64,000 nt of DNA from Shinella daejeonensis (GCF_024281235.1 NZ_JAHWXY010000007.1:112272-176271), one strand, 5' to 3'; shown: positions 15,519-24,305, numbered from the stretch's first letter. The notes: generated by a model from the letters alone, not told the origin. Made by a program: numbers and translations.

Positions 15519-16988
15519 ATGCAGAACACGCTTTTCATTGATGGAAAATGGGTCGCCCCGGCCGATGGTGCCATGCTTCCGGTGATCGATCCGGCGACGG
15601 AAGAGGTTTTCCACCACATCGCCGCCGCCGGCGCGGCCGAGGCGGAACTGGCCGTGAAGGCGGCGCGCGAGGCCTTCGATAACGGCCCCTGGCCGCGCCT
15701 TTCCGGCAGGGAGCGGGCAAAATACCTGCACGCCATGGCTGAAGGCATCCGCGACCGCCTGCCGGAACTGGCGCGGCTGGAGACCCGCGACAACGGCAAG
15801 CCGCTGCCCGAATCCGAATGGGACCTGGCGGATGCCGCCGGCTGCTTTGATTTCTACGCCGGTCTCGCCGAGGAACTGGACGGCGAGGTGGAGGCGGTGG
15901 AGCTTGCCGATGCGCGCTTCGTTTCCAAGGCCGTGCGCGAGCCGCTCGGCGTCGCCGTGGCCATCGTGCCGTGGAACTATCCGCTGCTGATGGCCTCCTG
16001 GAAGGTCGCGCCCGCCTTGGCGGCCGGCTGCACGATGATCCTGAAGCCCGCCGAGACCACCTCGCTGACGGCGCTGGAGCTTGGGCTCATCGCCGAGGCT
16101 GCTGGCCTGCCGAGGGGCGTGTTGAACGTTCTTTCCGGCAAGGGCTCGGTCGTCGGGCAGGCGCTGGTCGAGCACCCCGCGGTCGACAAGGTCGCCTTCA
16201 CCGGCTCCGGCCCGGTCGGTTCGCGGATCATGGCGGCGGGTGCGAAGGACATCAAGCGCATCAGCCTGGAACTGGGCGGCAAGTCGCCCTTCGTCGTCTT
16301 CGCCGACAGCGATATCGAGAAAGCCGTCGAATGGATCATGTTCGGCATCTTCTGGAACCAGGGCCAGGTCTGCTCGGCCACCTCACGGGTGCTGGTCGAA
16401 GCCCCGCTCTATCCGAAGCTGCTGGCGCGGCTGGTCGAGGAAGCCGGGAAGATCAGGATGGGCAACGGCCTCGACGAGGGCACGCTGCTCGGCCCGCTCG
16501 TCAACCGGGGCCAGTACGAGGACGTGCTGCGCCATATCGACCGCGCCGTCGAGCAGGGGGCGACCGTCGCCTGCGGCGGCCGCCACGACGGCTTCGACAC
16601 GGGCTTCTGGGTCGCCCCGACCATCCTCACCGACATGGCGCTCGACAGCGAGGCCTGGAGGGAGGAGATCTTCGGCCCGGTCGTCTGCATCCGCCCCTTC
16701 GAGACGGAGGAGGAGGCGATCCGCCTCGCCAACGACAGCCGCTTCGGCCTCGCCGCCGCCGTCATGTCGGCTGACGACGACCGCTGCGAGCGGGTCGCGG
16801 CCGCCTTCCGCGCCGGAATCGTCTGGATCAACTGCTCGCAGCCGACCTTCACCGAGGCGCCGTGGGGCGGCTACAAGCAGTCCGGCATCGGCCGGGAACT
16901 TGGCCGCTGGGGCCTCGACAACTATCTGGAGACCAAGCAGATCACCCGTCTCGTCAGCGAGGAGCCGTGGGGATGGTATCTGAAATGA
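15519..16988 (+). CDS. hypH: Aldehyde dehydrogenase, probable 2-oxoglutarate semialdehyde dehydrogenase
   Basis: A 489-residue NAD(P)-dependent aldehyde dehydrogenase. It has VPWNYPLLMASWKVAPALAA, the glycine motif FTGSGPVGSRI, the general base in LELGGKSPFV, the catalytic cysteine in NQGQVCSATSR and the C-terminal EAPWGGYKQSGIGRELG. Context makes it the last step of hydroxyproline catabolism, oxidation of 2-oxoglutarate semialdehyde to 2-oxoglutarate, although the sequence also resembles betaine aldehyde dehydrogenases. Its stop overlaps the next start. Confidence 0.8.
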   Translation: MQNTLFIDGKWVAPADGAMLPVIDPATEEVFHHIAAAGAAEAELAVKAAREAFDNGPWPRLSGRERAKYLHAMAEGIRDRLPELARLETRDNGKPLPESEWDLADAAGCFDFYAGLAEELDGEVEAVELADARFVSKAVREPLGVAVAIVPWNYPLLMASWKVAPALAAGCTMILKPAETTSLTALELGLIAEAAGLPRGVLNVLSGKGSVVGQALVEHPAVDKVAFTGSGPVGSRIMAAGAKDIKRISLELGGKSPFVVFADSDIEKAVEWIMFGIFWNQGQVCSATSRVLVEAPLYPKLLARLVEEAGKIRMGNGLDEGTLLGPLVNRGQYEDVLRHIDRAVEQGATVACGGRHDGFDTGFWVAPTILTDMALDSEAWREEIFGPVVCIRPFETEEEAIRLANDSRFGLAAAVMSADDDRCERVAAAFRAGIVWINCSQPTFTEAPWGGYKQSGIGRELGRWGLDNYLETKQITRLVSEEPWGWYLK

Positions 16989-18016
16989 CCTTCGACAAGG
17001 CGCTCGATATCCTGCTCGTTCATTGCCAGGGCGAGAGCGGCAATGTCCTCGTCGCCGGTGCGCCCGACATTCCGGGCGCGACCGTCCTCGACAAGATGAA
17101 CCATCTCAACGAAGTCGACCCCTCGCTGCGGCTCTTCCTGACGCGCGAGCCGCGCGCGCAGGTCGTGCACACGACGAACCTGCTCCTGCCGCCGACCCGG
17201 CCGGATGCCGATGCGGCCTTCATCGTGCTGCAGCCGGATCGCGCCCATCCGATGTCGGGCTCCAACTGCATCTGCGTCGTGACCGCGCTCCTGGAGAGCG
17301 GCCGCGTGGCGATGCGAGAGCCGGAAACCGTCGTGCGGCTCGATACGGCCGCCGGGCTGATCGTCGCCCGGGCGCTCTGCGAAGGCGGGCGCTGCCTGTC
17401 GGTCAGCCTCGACAACGTCCCGGCCTTCGTCCAGGCGCTGGACGTTGCGATCGAGACGCCGGAATGGGGCCGGATCACCGGCGACATCGCCTTCGGCGGC
17501 GTGTTCTACGCGCAGATCGATGTCGGGCAGGTGGGATTGCGCATCGTGCCGGAGGACGCCCGGGCGCTTGCCGAGGCGGGCACCGCGATCAAGGCGCTGC
17601 TGGCCGAGCAGGTCGCGGTCGCGCATCCGGAAATCCCCGGCCTCGACGGGATCGCCTATGTCATGTTCCGCGATTACCAGCCGGACGGCTCGGTCCTTAC
17701 CTGCACGACGCTGAAGCCCGGCCGGGTGGATCGCTCGCCCTGCGGCACGGGCTCCTCGGCCAACCTCGCCATTGTTCATGCGCGAGGGCAGGCGAAGACT
17801 GGTGACATCCGCGTCTCCCGCCGCATCATCGGCGGCGAATTCACCGCCGAAATCCTGGGGGAGACGACGGTCGGCGGCCGTCCCGCCGTTCTGCCGCGCA
17901 TCACCGGCCGGGGCTATGTCTTTGGCCGCCAGCAATTGCGGCTCGATCCGCAGGACCCGTTTACGCAGGGCTTTGCTCTATCGGACACCTGGGGTCCGCA
18001 GGTGGGGGAACTATGA
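16985..18016 (+). CDS. Proline-racemase-family enzyme, Ser/Cys type (probable 4-hydroxyproline 2-epimerase)
   Basis: A 343-residue member of the proline racemase superfamily. The first catalytic position, a cysteine in racemases, is Ser91 in MSGSNCICV; the second, Cys253, is kept in SPCGTGSSAN. The family literature ties Cys/Cys pairs to racemases and epimerases, Thr/Cys to trans-3-hydroxyproline dehydratases and Ser/Cys to a group with epimerase and some dehydratase activity. In this operon it should epimerise trans-4-hydroxy-L-proline to cis-4-hydroxy-D-proline, feeding the FAD enzyme. It starts within ATGA at the end of the dehydrogenase gene; an in-frame ATG at 16973 is an alternative. 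Confidence 0.8.
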   Translation: MTFDKALDILLVHCQGESGNVLVAGAPDIPGATVLDKMNHLNEVDPSLRLFLTREPRAQVVHTTNLLLPPTRPDADAAFIVLQPDRAHPMSGSNCICVVTALLESGRVAMREPETVVRLDTAAGLIVARALCEGGRCLSVSLDNVPAFVQALDVAIETPEWGRITGDIAFGGVFYAQIDVGQVGLRIVPEDARALAEAGTAIKALLAEQVAVAHPEIPGLDGIAYVMFRDYQPDGSVLTCTTLKPGRVDRSPCGTGSSANLAIVHARGQAKTGDIRVSRRIIGGEFTAEILGETTVGGRPAVLPRITGRGYVFGRQQLRLDPQDPFTQGFALSDTWGPQVGEL

Positions 18017-18765
18017 GACTGTCAGGGCAATCCATCCTCGTCACCGGCGCGACGGGCGCCATCGGGCAGGCGATCTGCCGGGCGCTCGTGGCGGAGGGGG
18101 CGAATGTCGTCGTCCATTACGGCCGCAATCGCGATGCCGCCGAGGCGCTGGTGAAGGCGCTGGACGGCAAAGGCCGGTGCGTGCCGGCCGACCTGTCGGA
18201 CCCGGCGGGACCCGAAATCCTGTGGAAGGGGGCGCTTGCCGCCGCCGGCCGGCTGACCGGCCTCGTCAACAATGCCGGCATCCGCTCCGAGGTCGCCATC
18301 GACGCGCCGATGGCGGAATGGCAATGTGTGTGGGCGCGCGAAATGCGGGTCAACTTCCTCTCGGCGGTCGATCTTTCCAAGCTCGCCATCGGGCATTTCC
18401 GCGCGAATGGCGGCGGGCGGATCGTCAACATGGCAAGCCGTGCCGGCCAGCGCGGCTACACGTCCGGCGCCATGGCCTACGGCGCGTCGAAAGCCGCGCT
18501 GATCAACCTCACCAAATCCATCGCGCAGAGCCACGGGCACGAGGGCGTCACCGCCGTCGCGCTCGCGCCCGGCTGGGTGCGCACCGAAATGGCCGAAGCC
18601 TATATCGCAGAGCATGGCGAGGCGGCGGCCCTTGCCGGCATCCCCATCGCCCGGATGGCCGACCCGCAGGAAATCGGCGAGATCACCGCCTTCGCCTTCC
18701 GTCCCTCGCAGGCCTCGCTCAACGGCGCGGTGCTCGACGTGAACGGCGGCAGCTACATGAGGTAA
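18013..18765 (+). CDS. SDR family oxidoreductase in hydroxyproline operon
   Basis: A 250-residue classical SDR: VTGATGAIGQAICRAL, LVNNAGIRSE, active site NMASRAGQRG with YGASKAA as Y-x-x-x-K, and LAPGWVRTEMAEAY. NNAG and the substrate loop are intact, so it should be functional. Its start overlaps the upstream stop (ATGA), which puts it firmly in the hydroxyproline transcript. No step of the standard pathway needs an SDR, so the role is open; it might reduce a pyrroline or oxidise a related hydroxy compound. Confidence 0.82.
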   Translation: MRLSGQSILVTGATGAIGQAICRALVAEGANVVVHYGRNRDAAEALVKALDGKGRCVPADLSDPAGPEILWKGALAAAGRLTGLVNNAGIRSEVAIDAPMAEWQCVWAREMRVNFLSAVDLSKLAIGHFRANGGGRIVNMASRAGQRGYTSGAMAYGASKAALINLTKSIAQSHGHEGVTAVALAPGWVRTEMAEAYIAEHGEAAALAGIPIARMADPQEIGEITAFAFRPSQASLNGAVLDVNGGSYMR

Positions 18766-18769
18766 ACAC

Positions 18770-19522
18770 ATGCGTTTCAAGGACAAGGTCGTCATCGTCA
18801 CCGGGGCTGCCGGCGGCATCGGGGGTGCGATCAGCGCCCGCTTCGCCGCCGAGGGCGCTGAGGTCGTCGTCACCGACATGAACGGTGAGGGTGCTGAGGC
18901 GACCGCCGCGCGGATCATCGCCGAAGGCGGCAGGGCGCGCGCCTTCGCCAGCGACATCTCGGCCGTGGAAGGCTGCCGGGCGATCGTCGAGAGCGTTATC
19001 GCCACCGAAGGGTGCATCGACGTCCTGTGCAACAATGCCGGCATCAACCGCCGCGGCAACCTGCTGGCGCTGACGCCGGAGGACTGGCGCCTCAGCTTCG
19101 CGGTCAATGTCGACGCGATGTTCCACCTCTGCCAGGTGGCGCTGCCGCATATGGTAGCGGCGGGCGGCGGCGCCATCGTCAACACCGCCTCGCAATGGGG
19201 CCTCCATCCCGCGCCGAACCATATCGCCTACAATGTCACGAAGGCGGCGGTGGCGAGCTTCACGCAGAACCTTGCGCGCGACTACGCGCCGGACGGAATC
19301 CGCGTCAACGCCGTCTGCCCGGGCGAGATTCACACGCCGATGCTGGAGGCGGGGGTGAAGCGCTCGGGGCGCACCATCGCCGACCTCGATAAACTCGTTC
19401 CCTTCGGTCGCATCGGCAAACCCGAAGAAGTCGCAGCCCTGGTTGCCTTCCTCGCTTCCGACGAAGCCGCATTCATGTGCGGTTCGCTGGTCGAGATTAC
19501 AGGGGCTCAGGCGGTTTCCTGA
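18770..19522 (+). CDS. SDR family oxidoreductase, second in hydroxyproline operon
   Basis: A 250-residue classical SDR starting four bases after the previous gene. It has VTGAAGGIGGAISARFAAEG, DVLCNNAGIN, active-site NTASQWGLHP with YNVTKAA, and NAVCPGEIHTPML. Similarity to its neighbour is only at family level, so the pair is not a recent duplication. It ends the operon. Possible roles are the same as for the previous SDR, and the two may act in sequence. Confidence 0.82.
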   Translation: MRFKDKVVIVTGAAGGIGGAISARFAAEGAEVVVTDMNGEGAEATAARIIAEGGRARAFASDISAVEGCRAIVESVIATEGCIDVLCNNAGINRRGNLLALTPEDWRLSFAVNVDAMFHLCQVALPHMVAAGGGAIVNTASQWGLHPAPNHIAYNVTKAAVASFTQNLARDYAPDGIRVNAVCPGEIHTPMLEAGVKRSGRTIADLDKLVPFGRIGKPEEVAALVAFLASDEAAFMCGSLVEITGAQAVS

Positions 19523-19761
19523 TAGGAATCCCTCACACCATTCCAAATGGAAAAAGTCAAAAGCACGCCCAAGAAACGGGTCTGCGGTTCCTTTCCGCCC
19601 AAGAGCTTGGCTCGCGTTTACCAGATCGCAGCTGGGTTTCATTATCCCTGCTTAAATCGAAAGATGAACTGGTCGAAGAGCGCGCTGGCGCCGAGAACAC
19701 GGATGATCTTCAGCACCTCTGCGACGAGTTCCGGACCGTGGGCAGACGTTGTTCGTCGAAG
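19523..19761. other. Intergenic DNA with no recognised gene
   Basis: No convincing gene lies in this stretch. A plus-strand frame continues through it and into the gnd-like remnant, and it contains LVEERAGAENTDDLQHLCDE-like sequence that I cannot assign. It may be part of the same decayed segment as the gnd remnant. Confidence 0.3.
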
Positions 19762-19845
19762 ATGATGGAATGGGCGGACATCGGTCTAGTCGGTCTCTGC
19801 ATGACGGGATCGAACTCTGCGCTGAACATTGCCGAAAAAGGCAAC
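19762..19845 (+). pseudogene. gnd: Remnant of 6-phosphogluconate dehydrogenase N-terminus
   Basis: Twenty-eight codons read MMEWADIGLVGLCM and then TGSNSALNIAEKGN. This follows the start of rhizobial 6-phosphogluconate dehydrogenase (consensus form DIGLIGLxVMGSNLALNIAEKGN), including the NADP-binding glycine pattern. The downstream frame loses all similarity at once, and the expected FNRT segment is absent. It is therefore a detached fragment, not a gene. It lies between the hydroxyproline operon and a cluster with a transketolase. Confidence 0.65.
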
Positions 19846-19922
19846 ATCGCGGCTGATCGTCGAGATCGCAGAACCAGTTGCGCGCGCCGCCAGTTCATCG
19901 AGGCGGCTCCGGTAACCGGAAA

Positions 19923-19956
19923 GGTCAGGTGCGCAAGCTTGAACGCGCGCCTGACC
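19923..19956 (-). terminator. Hairpin, probable terminator of the leftward operon
   Basis: GGTCAGGTGCGC (19923-19934) pairs with GCGCGCCTGACC (19945-19956), twelve base pairs with one wobble pair and a ten-base loop. On the minus strand the stem is followed by TTTCC. It lies about 35 bases past the stop of the leftward SDR gene, a good place for the operon's terminator, though the T-run is short. Confidence 0.5.
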
Positions 19957-19992
19957 TCCTTGCGGATAGGGGCCGGGGGCCGCCGGCGGGGA

Positions 19993-20778
19993 TTACGACA
20001 TGATCAGTCCGCCATCGACGTTGATTGTCTGGCCGGTGATATAGGCTGCATCCTGCGATGCGAGGAAGGAGACGAGGGCGCCGACTTCGGCCGGGGTGCC
20101 GGCGCGGCCCATCGGAATGCCCTCGACCCATTCGGCCATCAGTTCGCCCGGACCGTATTCGCCCAGCATCTCGCCCCAGACGCGGTCGTTGTAGTCCCAC
20201 ATCTCGGTATGGATGATGCCGGGGCATATGGCGTTGACGGTGATGCCTTCGCGGGCGAGTTCCTTGGCGAGACTCTGGGTCAGGCCGACGACGCCGAATT
20301 TCGAGGCGGCGTAGTGCGGGGTGTAGATGAAGCCCTGCCGCGCCTGGCCGGAGGCGGTGTTGATCAGGCGGCCCCTGGTGCCGCTGGCGCGGAAGCGGCG
20401 GATCGCCTCCTGGCAGCACAGGAAGACGCCCTTGGTGTTGACGTCCAGGTTGAGATCCCATTCGCGCTCGGTCAGGTTCTCGACCTTGGCGATGGTGATG
20501 ACGCCGGCGTTCTGGACGGAAACGGAAATTGCGCCCAGCGTCGCCTCGGCCTGACCGTAGGCTTCCTGCACAGCCTGGGCGTCGGTCACGTCGAGCGCGA
20601 GGCCGATTACCTCGGCCCCGGTCTCCTCGGCCAGCGCCTCGGCGGCGGCGGGCGTATCCTTCTCGATTGCGGCGATGGCGACCTTCGCGCCCTCGTCGGC
20701 GAAGCGCTTGGCTATGCCGCGTCCAATGCCCTTGTTGCCGCCGGTTACGAATACCGCCTGGCCTGCAAAACGTCTCAT
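19993..20778 (-). CDS. SDR family oxidoreductase (polyol/ketose dehydrogenase type)
   Basis: A 261-residue classical SDR starting at ATG of MRRFAGQAVFVTGGNKGIG behind GGAGAGAAGACC; the frame extends upstream to 20874 but without a better start. It shows SVQNAGV, NTASGQARQGFIY with YAASKFG, ICPGIIHTEMWDYNDRVW and a C-terminal INVDGGLIMS. These features match polyol dehydrogenases such as sorbitol, galactitol or threitol dehydrogenase relatives. It is the promoter-distal gene of the operon with a SorC regulator, FGGY kinase and transketolase, and probably supplies the ketose for the kinase. Confidence 0.82.
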   Translation of the reverse strand: MRRFAGQAVFVTGGNKGIGRGIAKRFADEGAKVAIAAIEKDTPAAAEALAEETGAEVIGLALDVTDAQAVQEAYGQAEATLGAISVSVQNAGVITIAKVENLTEREWDLNLDVNTKGVFLCCQEAIRRFRASGTRGRLINTASGQARQGFIYTPHYAASKFGVVGLTQSLAKELAREGITVNAICPGIIHTEMWDYNDRVWGEMLGEYGPGELMAEWVEGIPMGRAGTPAEVGALVSFLASQDAAYITGQTINVDGGLIMS

Positions 20779-20827
20779 GGTCTTCTCTCCATAATGCGCG
20801 GCAAGCCGAATACCGATCCCGGATGGA

Positions 20828-21778
20828 TCAGGCTGTAAGCCGTGCCGCAGTGAACTTGTCTGTGACAAGCACATCGATGACGTCGAGTTTCAGCGCGCCG
20901 GCGATGGCCTGGGTTTTTGATTCTCCGCCTGCAAGCGCCATGACGCGACGGGTTTTGCGGAGGTCTTCCAGCGAAAGCCCGATGACGCGCTCGTTGAGCG
21001 GTGTCTCGACCGGCTTGCCGTTCTTGTCGTAGAAGCGGTAGGAAATCTCACCGACCGCACCCGCCTCGTGCAGCATCGCCATTTCCTGAGGCGAGAACGT
21101 GTTGCCCGAGCGGGCAAGCATTTCGGATGGCTCGACCGCGCCAATGCCGACAATGGCAAGGCTGAGGCGGCCGAAAAGATCCATTGTCTCCCGTACCACG
21201 GGGTCGGCGAGCATGACGAGTTTCGCCTCGCGGGAGGATGTGATGCCCTGGACGAGCAGAAGCCGCGGCTCGCCGCCGGTGAGCTTGGCAAGGCGTGCAA
21301 TAAGCTGTGTCGCATGGGTCTGAACCGAGGCGTCTCCCATGCCTCCAAGGATCTGGACGATATACTTTGCCTTGGCGCTTTTGAGCGGATGGATGTTATC
21401 CACCATGCGCAGGATGGTCTGGCTCCAGCTGGAGACGCCGACGATCTCGCCTTGCTGCAAGGTGATTTCGAGGAAATGCGCTGCTGCTTCCCCGATGCGC
21501 GCCATGATCGCCCCGTCACGATCCTCCGAACAGTCGATGACGATGGCTTCCGTCAGGCCGTAGCGTTCGCGAAGCGCAGTCTCGAGATCGGCGAAGGTGC
21601 CGGCGGGAGGGATGACTGTCGTGCGAACGATGTCTTCCTGCTCGGCACGCTTCAGCATGCGCGATACCGTCGCTTGCGACATGTGCATGATCTCGGCGAT
21701 CTCTGCCTGCCGCTTGCCGTCGATATGGTACATCTGGGCAATGCGGGCGATCAGTCGCAACTCGTTGAGCCGTCCCAT
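20828..21778 (-). CDS. SorC/DeoR-type sugar-sensing transcriptional regulator
   Basis: A 316-residue regulator with an N-terminal helix-turn-helix (IARIAQMYHIDGKRQAEIAE, then IMHMSQATVSRMLKRAE) and the SorC-type sugar-phosphate-binding domain (VGVSSWSQTILRMVDNI, VVRETMDLFGRLSLAIVGIG, then the GDISYRFYDKNG-like loop near residue 245, here GEISYRFYDKNGKPV). The start follows TTGGAGGACTC. A palindrome lies just upstream at 21792-21807 and a related motif appears in the divergent promoter region at 25.1-25.3 kb. It likely senses a phosphorylated ketose made by the neighbouring kinase. Confidence 0.85.
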   Translation of the reverse strand: MGRLNELRLIARIAQMYHIDGKRQAEIAEIMHMSQATVSRMLKRAEQEDIVRTTVIPPAGTFADLETALRERYGLTEAIVIDCSEDRDGAIMARIGEAAAHFLEITLQQGEIVGVSSWSQTILRMVDNIHPLKSAKAKYIVQILGGMGDASVQTHATQLIARLAKLTGGEPRLLLVQGITSSREAKLVMLADPVVRETMDLFGRLSLAIVGIGAVEPSEMLARSGNTFSPQEMAMLHEAGAVGEISYRFYDKNGKPVETPLNERVIGLSLEDLRKTRRVMALAGGESKTQAIAGALKLDVIDVLVTDKFTAARLTA

Positions 21779-21791
21779 GAGTCCTCCAAGT

Positions 21792-21807
21792 GTGAATTTT
21801 TATTCAC
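21792..21807 (-). promoter_or_regulatory. Candidate SorC operator
   Basis: GTGAAT and ATTCAC form a perfect inverted repeat around TTTT. The minus strand reads GTGAATAAAAATTCAC; its TGAATAAA core recurs at 25128 and 25268 in the divergent promoter region. The site overlaps the end of the FGGY kinase gene and lies 14 bases before the regulator's start, consistent with autoregulation. Confidence 0.45.
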
Positions 21808-23269
21808 TCATAGAGGAACGCCCGGAAACGGTCGAGCGGTATATTGCCTCCCGCCAGACCCGTAGGCGGTCCTTTGTGTCCGAGTGGCGGGGGGTGATGG
21901 TATCGCCTGCGCGCGGTAGGGCGGCGATGGCGGAAAGGTCCGGCCAGACGCCCAGCCGAAGCCCGGCAAGATAGGCGGCACCCAGCGCCGAGGCCTCCGG
22001 TGCGTCGCACGGGATGATGGGGTGATCCAGCGTGTCGGCGACGCATTGCATCAGGAAGGCATTCCGGCTCGGGCCGCCGTCGGCGTAGAGCCGGCCGAGC
22101 GGCGTGGGCGATTGCGCGGACATCGCCTCGAAGACGTCGTGCACCTGGAAGGCGATGCTGTCGGTCACCGCGCGGGCCATCTGGGCGCGGGTGGTGTTGA
22201 AGGTGATGTCGGAGAACAATGCCCGCGCGTCCGAATGCCAGTAAGGCGCGCCGAGGCCGACGAAGGCGGGCACGAAGCCGGGGCCGCCGGGCTCGGCGGT
22301 GGCGGCAAGTTCTGTCAGGGCCTGCACGTCGGGCAGGCCGAGCATTTCGGCCATCCAGGGCAGAGAGGCGGCCGACACCAGGATATTACCCTCGAAAGCA
22401 TAGGTCGGCTTGCCGCCGATCGACCAGGCGATGGTCGTGGTGATGCCGCGTTCCGGCGCGATGAAGCGGGGCAGCGTCGTCATGATGGAGGAGCCCGTGC
22501 CGAAGGTCACCTTGCCGTCGCCCGGTTCGAAGGCGCCGTGGCCGAAAAGCGCGGCATGGCTGTCGCCTATGGCCGAGGCGATCGGGATGCCGTCGGCAAG
22601 GCCCGGCACGTTCTTCGTCACACCGAAGTCGGCGGCGCTGTCGCGCACCTCGGGCAGGGTGGATTTCGGCACGCCGAAAAGGTCGCAGAGTTCGTCGCTC
22701 CAGACCTGCCGGTTGAGATCGTAAAGCTGGCTGCGCGCGGCGTTCGATGTGTCGCAGGCATGGACCGCGCCGCCGGTGAAGCAATGGATGAGCCAGGCGT
22801 CGATGGTGCCGAGCCGGACTGCGTGGCCGGCGGGCGCGCGGTCGAGCAGCCAGCGCATCTTCGGACTGGGGAACATCGGATCGATGGGCAGGCCGGTGAG
22901 CGCCAGCACGCGCGGCGCATGGCCGGCCGCCGACAGCTCGGCGCAGGCCGGCGCGCTGCGGCGGCATTGCCAGCTCACCACCGGGCCGAGCGGCTCGCCG
23001 GTGGCGGCGTCCCAGATGGTGACGGATTCGCGTTGGTTGGAGATGGCGATGCCGAGGACATCGACTTTGGGGCCGGCGGCGAGGCAGGCGGCGATCGCCT
23101 CCTGCACGGATTGCCACAGGCGTATCGGGTTCTGTTCCACCCAGCCCGGCTGTGGATGCTCGATGCCGACCGGGGATGCGCCGCGAGACAGGATTTCGCC
23201 GTCCGTGGAGACGAGCACGGCTTTCGAATTCGTGGTGCCCTGGTCGATGGCGAGAATGGCGGTCGTCAT
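21800..23269 (-). CDS. FGGY-family carbohydrate kinase
   Basis: A 489-residue kinase with the N-terminal ATPase motif LAIDQGTTNSKAVLV, the WVEQNP segment, the GDSHAALFGHGAF loop and the C-terminal FGGY-type region LYADGGPSRNAFLMQ and EASALGAAYLAG. Length and motifs place it between glycerol kinase and xylulokinase groups. It would phosphorylate a ketose or polyol taken up by the divergent ABC transporter. The adjoining transketolase points to a product such as xylulose 5-phosphate, or a branched ketose phosphate as in apulose catabolism. The exact substrate is unresolved. Confidence 0.85.
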   Translation of the reverse strand: MTTAILAIDQGTTNSKAVLVSTDGEILSRGASPVGIEHPQPGWVEQNPIRLWQSVQEAIAACLAAGPKVDVLGIAISNQRESVTIWDAATGEPLGPVVSWQCRRSAPACAELSAAGHAPRVLALTGLPIDPMFPSPKMRWLLDRAPAGHAVRLGTIDAWLIHCFTGGAVHACDTSNAARSQLYDLNRQVWSDELCDLFGVPKSTLPEVRDSAADFGVTKNVPGLADGIPIASAIGDSHAALFGHGAFEPGDGKVTFGTGSSIMTTLPRFIAPERGITTTIAWSIGGKPTYAFEGNILVSAASLPWMAEMLGLPDVQALTELAATAEPGGPGFVPAFVGLGAPYWHSDARALFSDITFNTTRAQMARAVTDSIAFQVHDVFEAMSAQSPTPLGRLYADGGPSRNAFLMQCVADTLDHPIIPCDAPEASALGAAYLAGLRLGVWPDLSAIAALPRAGDTITPRHSDTKDRLRVWREAIYRSTVSGRSSMSE

Positions 23270-23348
23270 GGCGGCTCCGGCGAAAGGAAGGGAAGGGGCG
23301 CGGCGAGAGGAGGCCTTGCCGCGCCCGGTGTAAAGTCCGGCTGCGAGA

Positions 23349-24305
23349 TTACTTGCGTGCGATGAGCGCGATGGCGGCCTCCGCGATTGCCGAGGGCGAC
23401 ATGCCGAACTCGTCGAGCAGGAATTCGGCCGAGCCTGTGGGGGCGAAGATACCCGGAACGCCGAGGATCTTCATCGGCACGGGGGTTTCGGCTACCACCA
23501 CCTCGGCGATGGCCGAGCCGAGACCGCCATAGACCGAATGCTCCTCGGCTGTGACGATGGCGCCGGTGTCGTGCGCGGCGGCCACCACGGCATCGACGTC
23601 GATCGGCCGGACGGTCGCCATGTTGAGGACGCGCGCCTCGATGCCCTTTTCGGCGAGGAGGGCAGCGGCTTTCACCATGCGATGGGTCAGCGTGCCGTTG
23701 GCGATGAGGGTGACGGCGTCGCCGTCGCGCAGCAGGTTGGCCTTGCCGAGCTGGAACTTGTGGCCTTCCGGCAGAAGATCCGGAACGCCGACGCGCGACA
23801 GGCGCAGGAAAACCGGGCCGTCATAGGATGCCGCCCATTCCACCGCCGCCGCCGTTTCGATGGAATCGCAAGGGGCGACCACCGGAAGGTTCGGCAGTAC
23901 GCGGGTCCAGGCAAAATCCTCGATGGAATGATGCGTCGGCCCGAGTTCGCCATAGGCCATGCCGGAAGAGATGCCGATCAGCTTCACATTGGCATTGGAA
24001 TAGGCGATGTCGGCCTTGATCTGCTCCAGCGAGCGGCCGGTAAGGAAGCAGGCCGCGCCGCAGACGAAGGGCAGCAGACCGCCATTGGCAAGACCGGCGC
24101 CGACGCCGACGAGGTTCTGTTCGGCGATGCCGACGTTGACGAGGCGCTCCGGCCATTTGGATTTGAAGCCGCCGAGCTTGGAGGAGCCGACGGAATCGTT
24201 GCAGACGGCAACGATCCTGGAATTTTCAGCACCGAGGCGCTCCAGCACGGAGACGAAGGCGTCGCGGCAATCGTGCAGTTTGGCGGTAGGGGTAACGGCG
24301 TTCAT
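23349..24305 (-). CDS. Transketolase, C-terminal subunit
   Basis: A 318-residue protein carrying the pyrimidine-binding and C-terminal domains of transketolase: RIVAVCNDSVGSSKL, RLVNVGIAEQNLVGVGAGLA (with the catalytic Glu in GIAEQN), GMAYGELGPTHHSIEDFAW and a C-terminal VTAEEHSVYGGLGSAIAE. The N-terminal subunit is encoded just upstream; stop and start overlap as TGATG, with a GTG three bases earlier as an alternative. Two-subunit transketolases occur in rhizobia and in apulose or sulfoquinovose pathways. It needs its partner for activity. Confidence 0.88.
   Translation of the reverse strand: MNAVTPTAKLHDCRDAFVSVLERLGAENSRIVAVCNDSVGSSKLGGFKSKWPERLVNVGIAEQNLVGVGAGLANGGLLPFVCGAACFLTGRSLEQIKADIAYSNANVKLIGISSGMAYGELGPTHHSIEDFAWTRVLPNLPVVAPCDSIETAAAVEWAASYDGPVFLRLSRVGVPDLLPEGHKFQLGKANLLRDGDAVTLIANGTLTHRMVKAAALLAEKGIEARVLNMATVRPIDVDAVVAAAHDTGAIVTAEEHSVYGGLGSAIAEVVVAETPVPMKILGVPGIFAPTGSAEFLLDEFGMSPSAIAEAAIALIARK

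Noticed and set aside
14063..15799. 578-codon minus-strand open frame opposite the FAD oxidoreductase gene
   Set aside because: No recognisable domain and no ribosome-binding site; it runs opposite a DadA-like protein with intact FAD motif.
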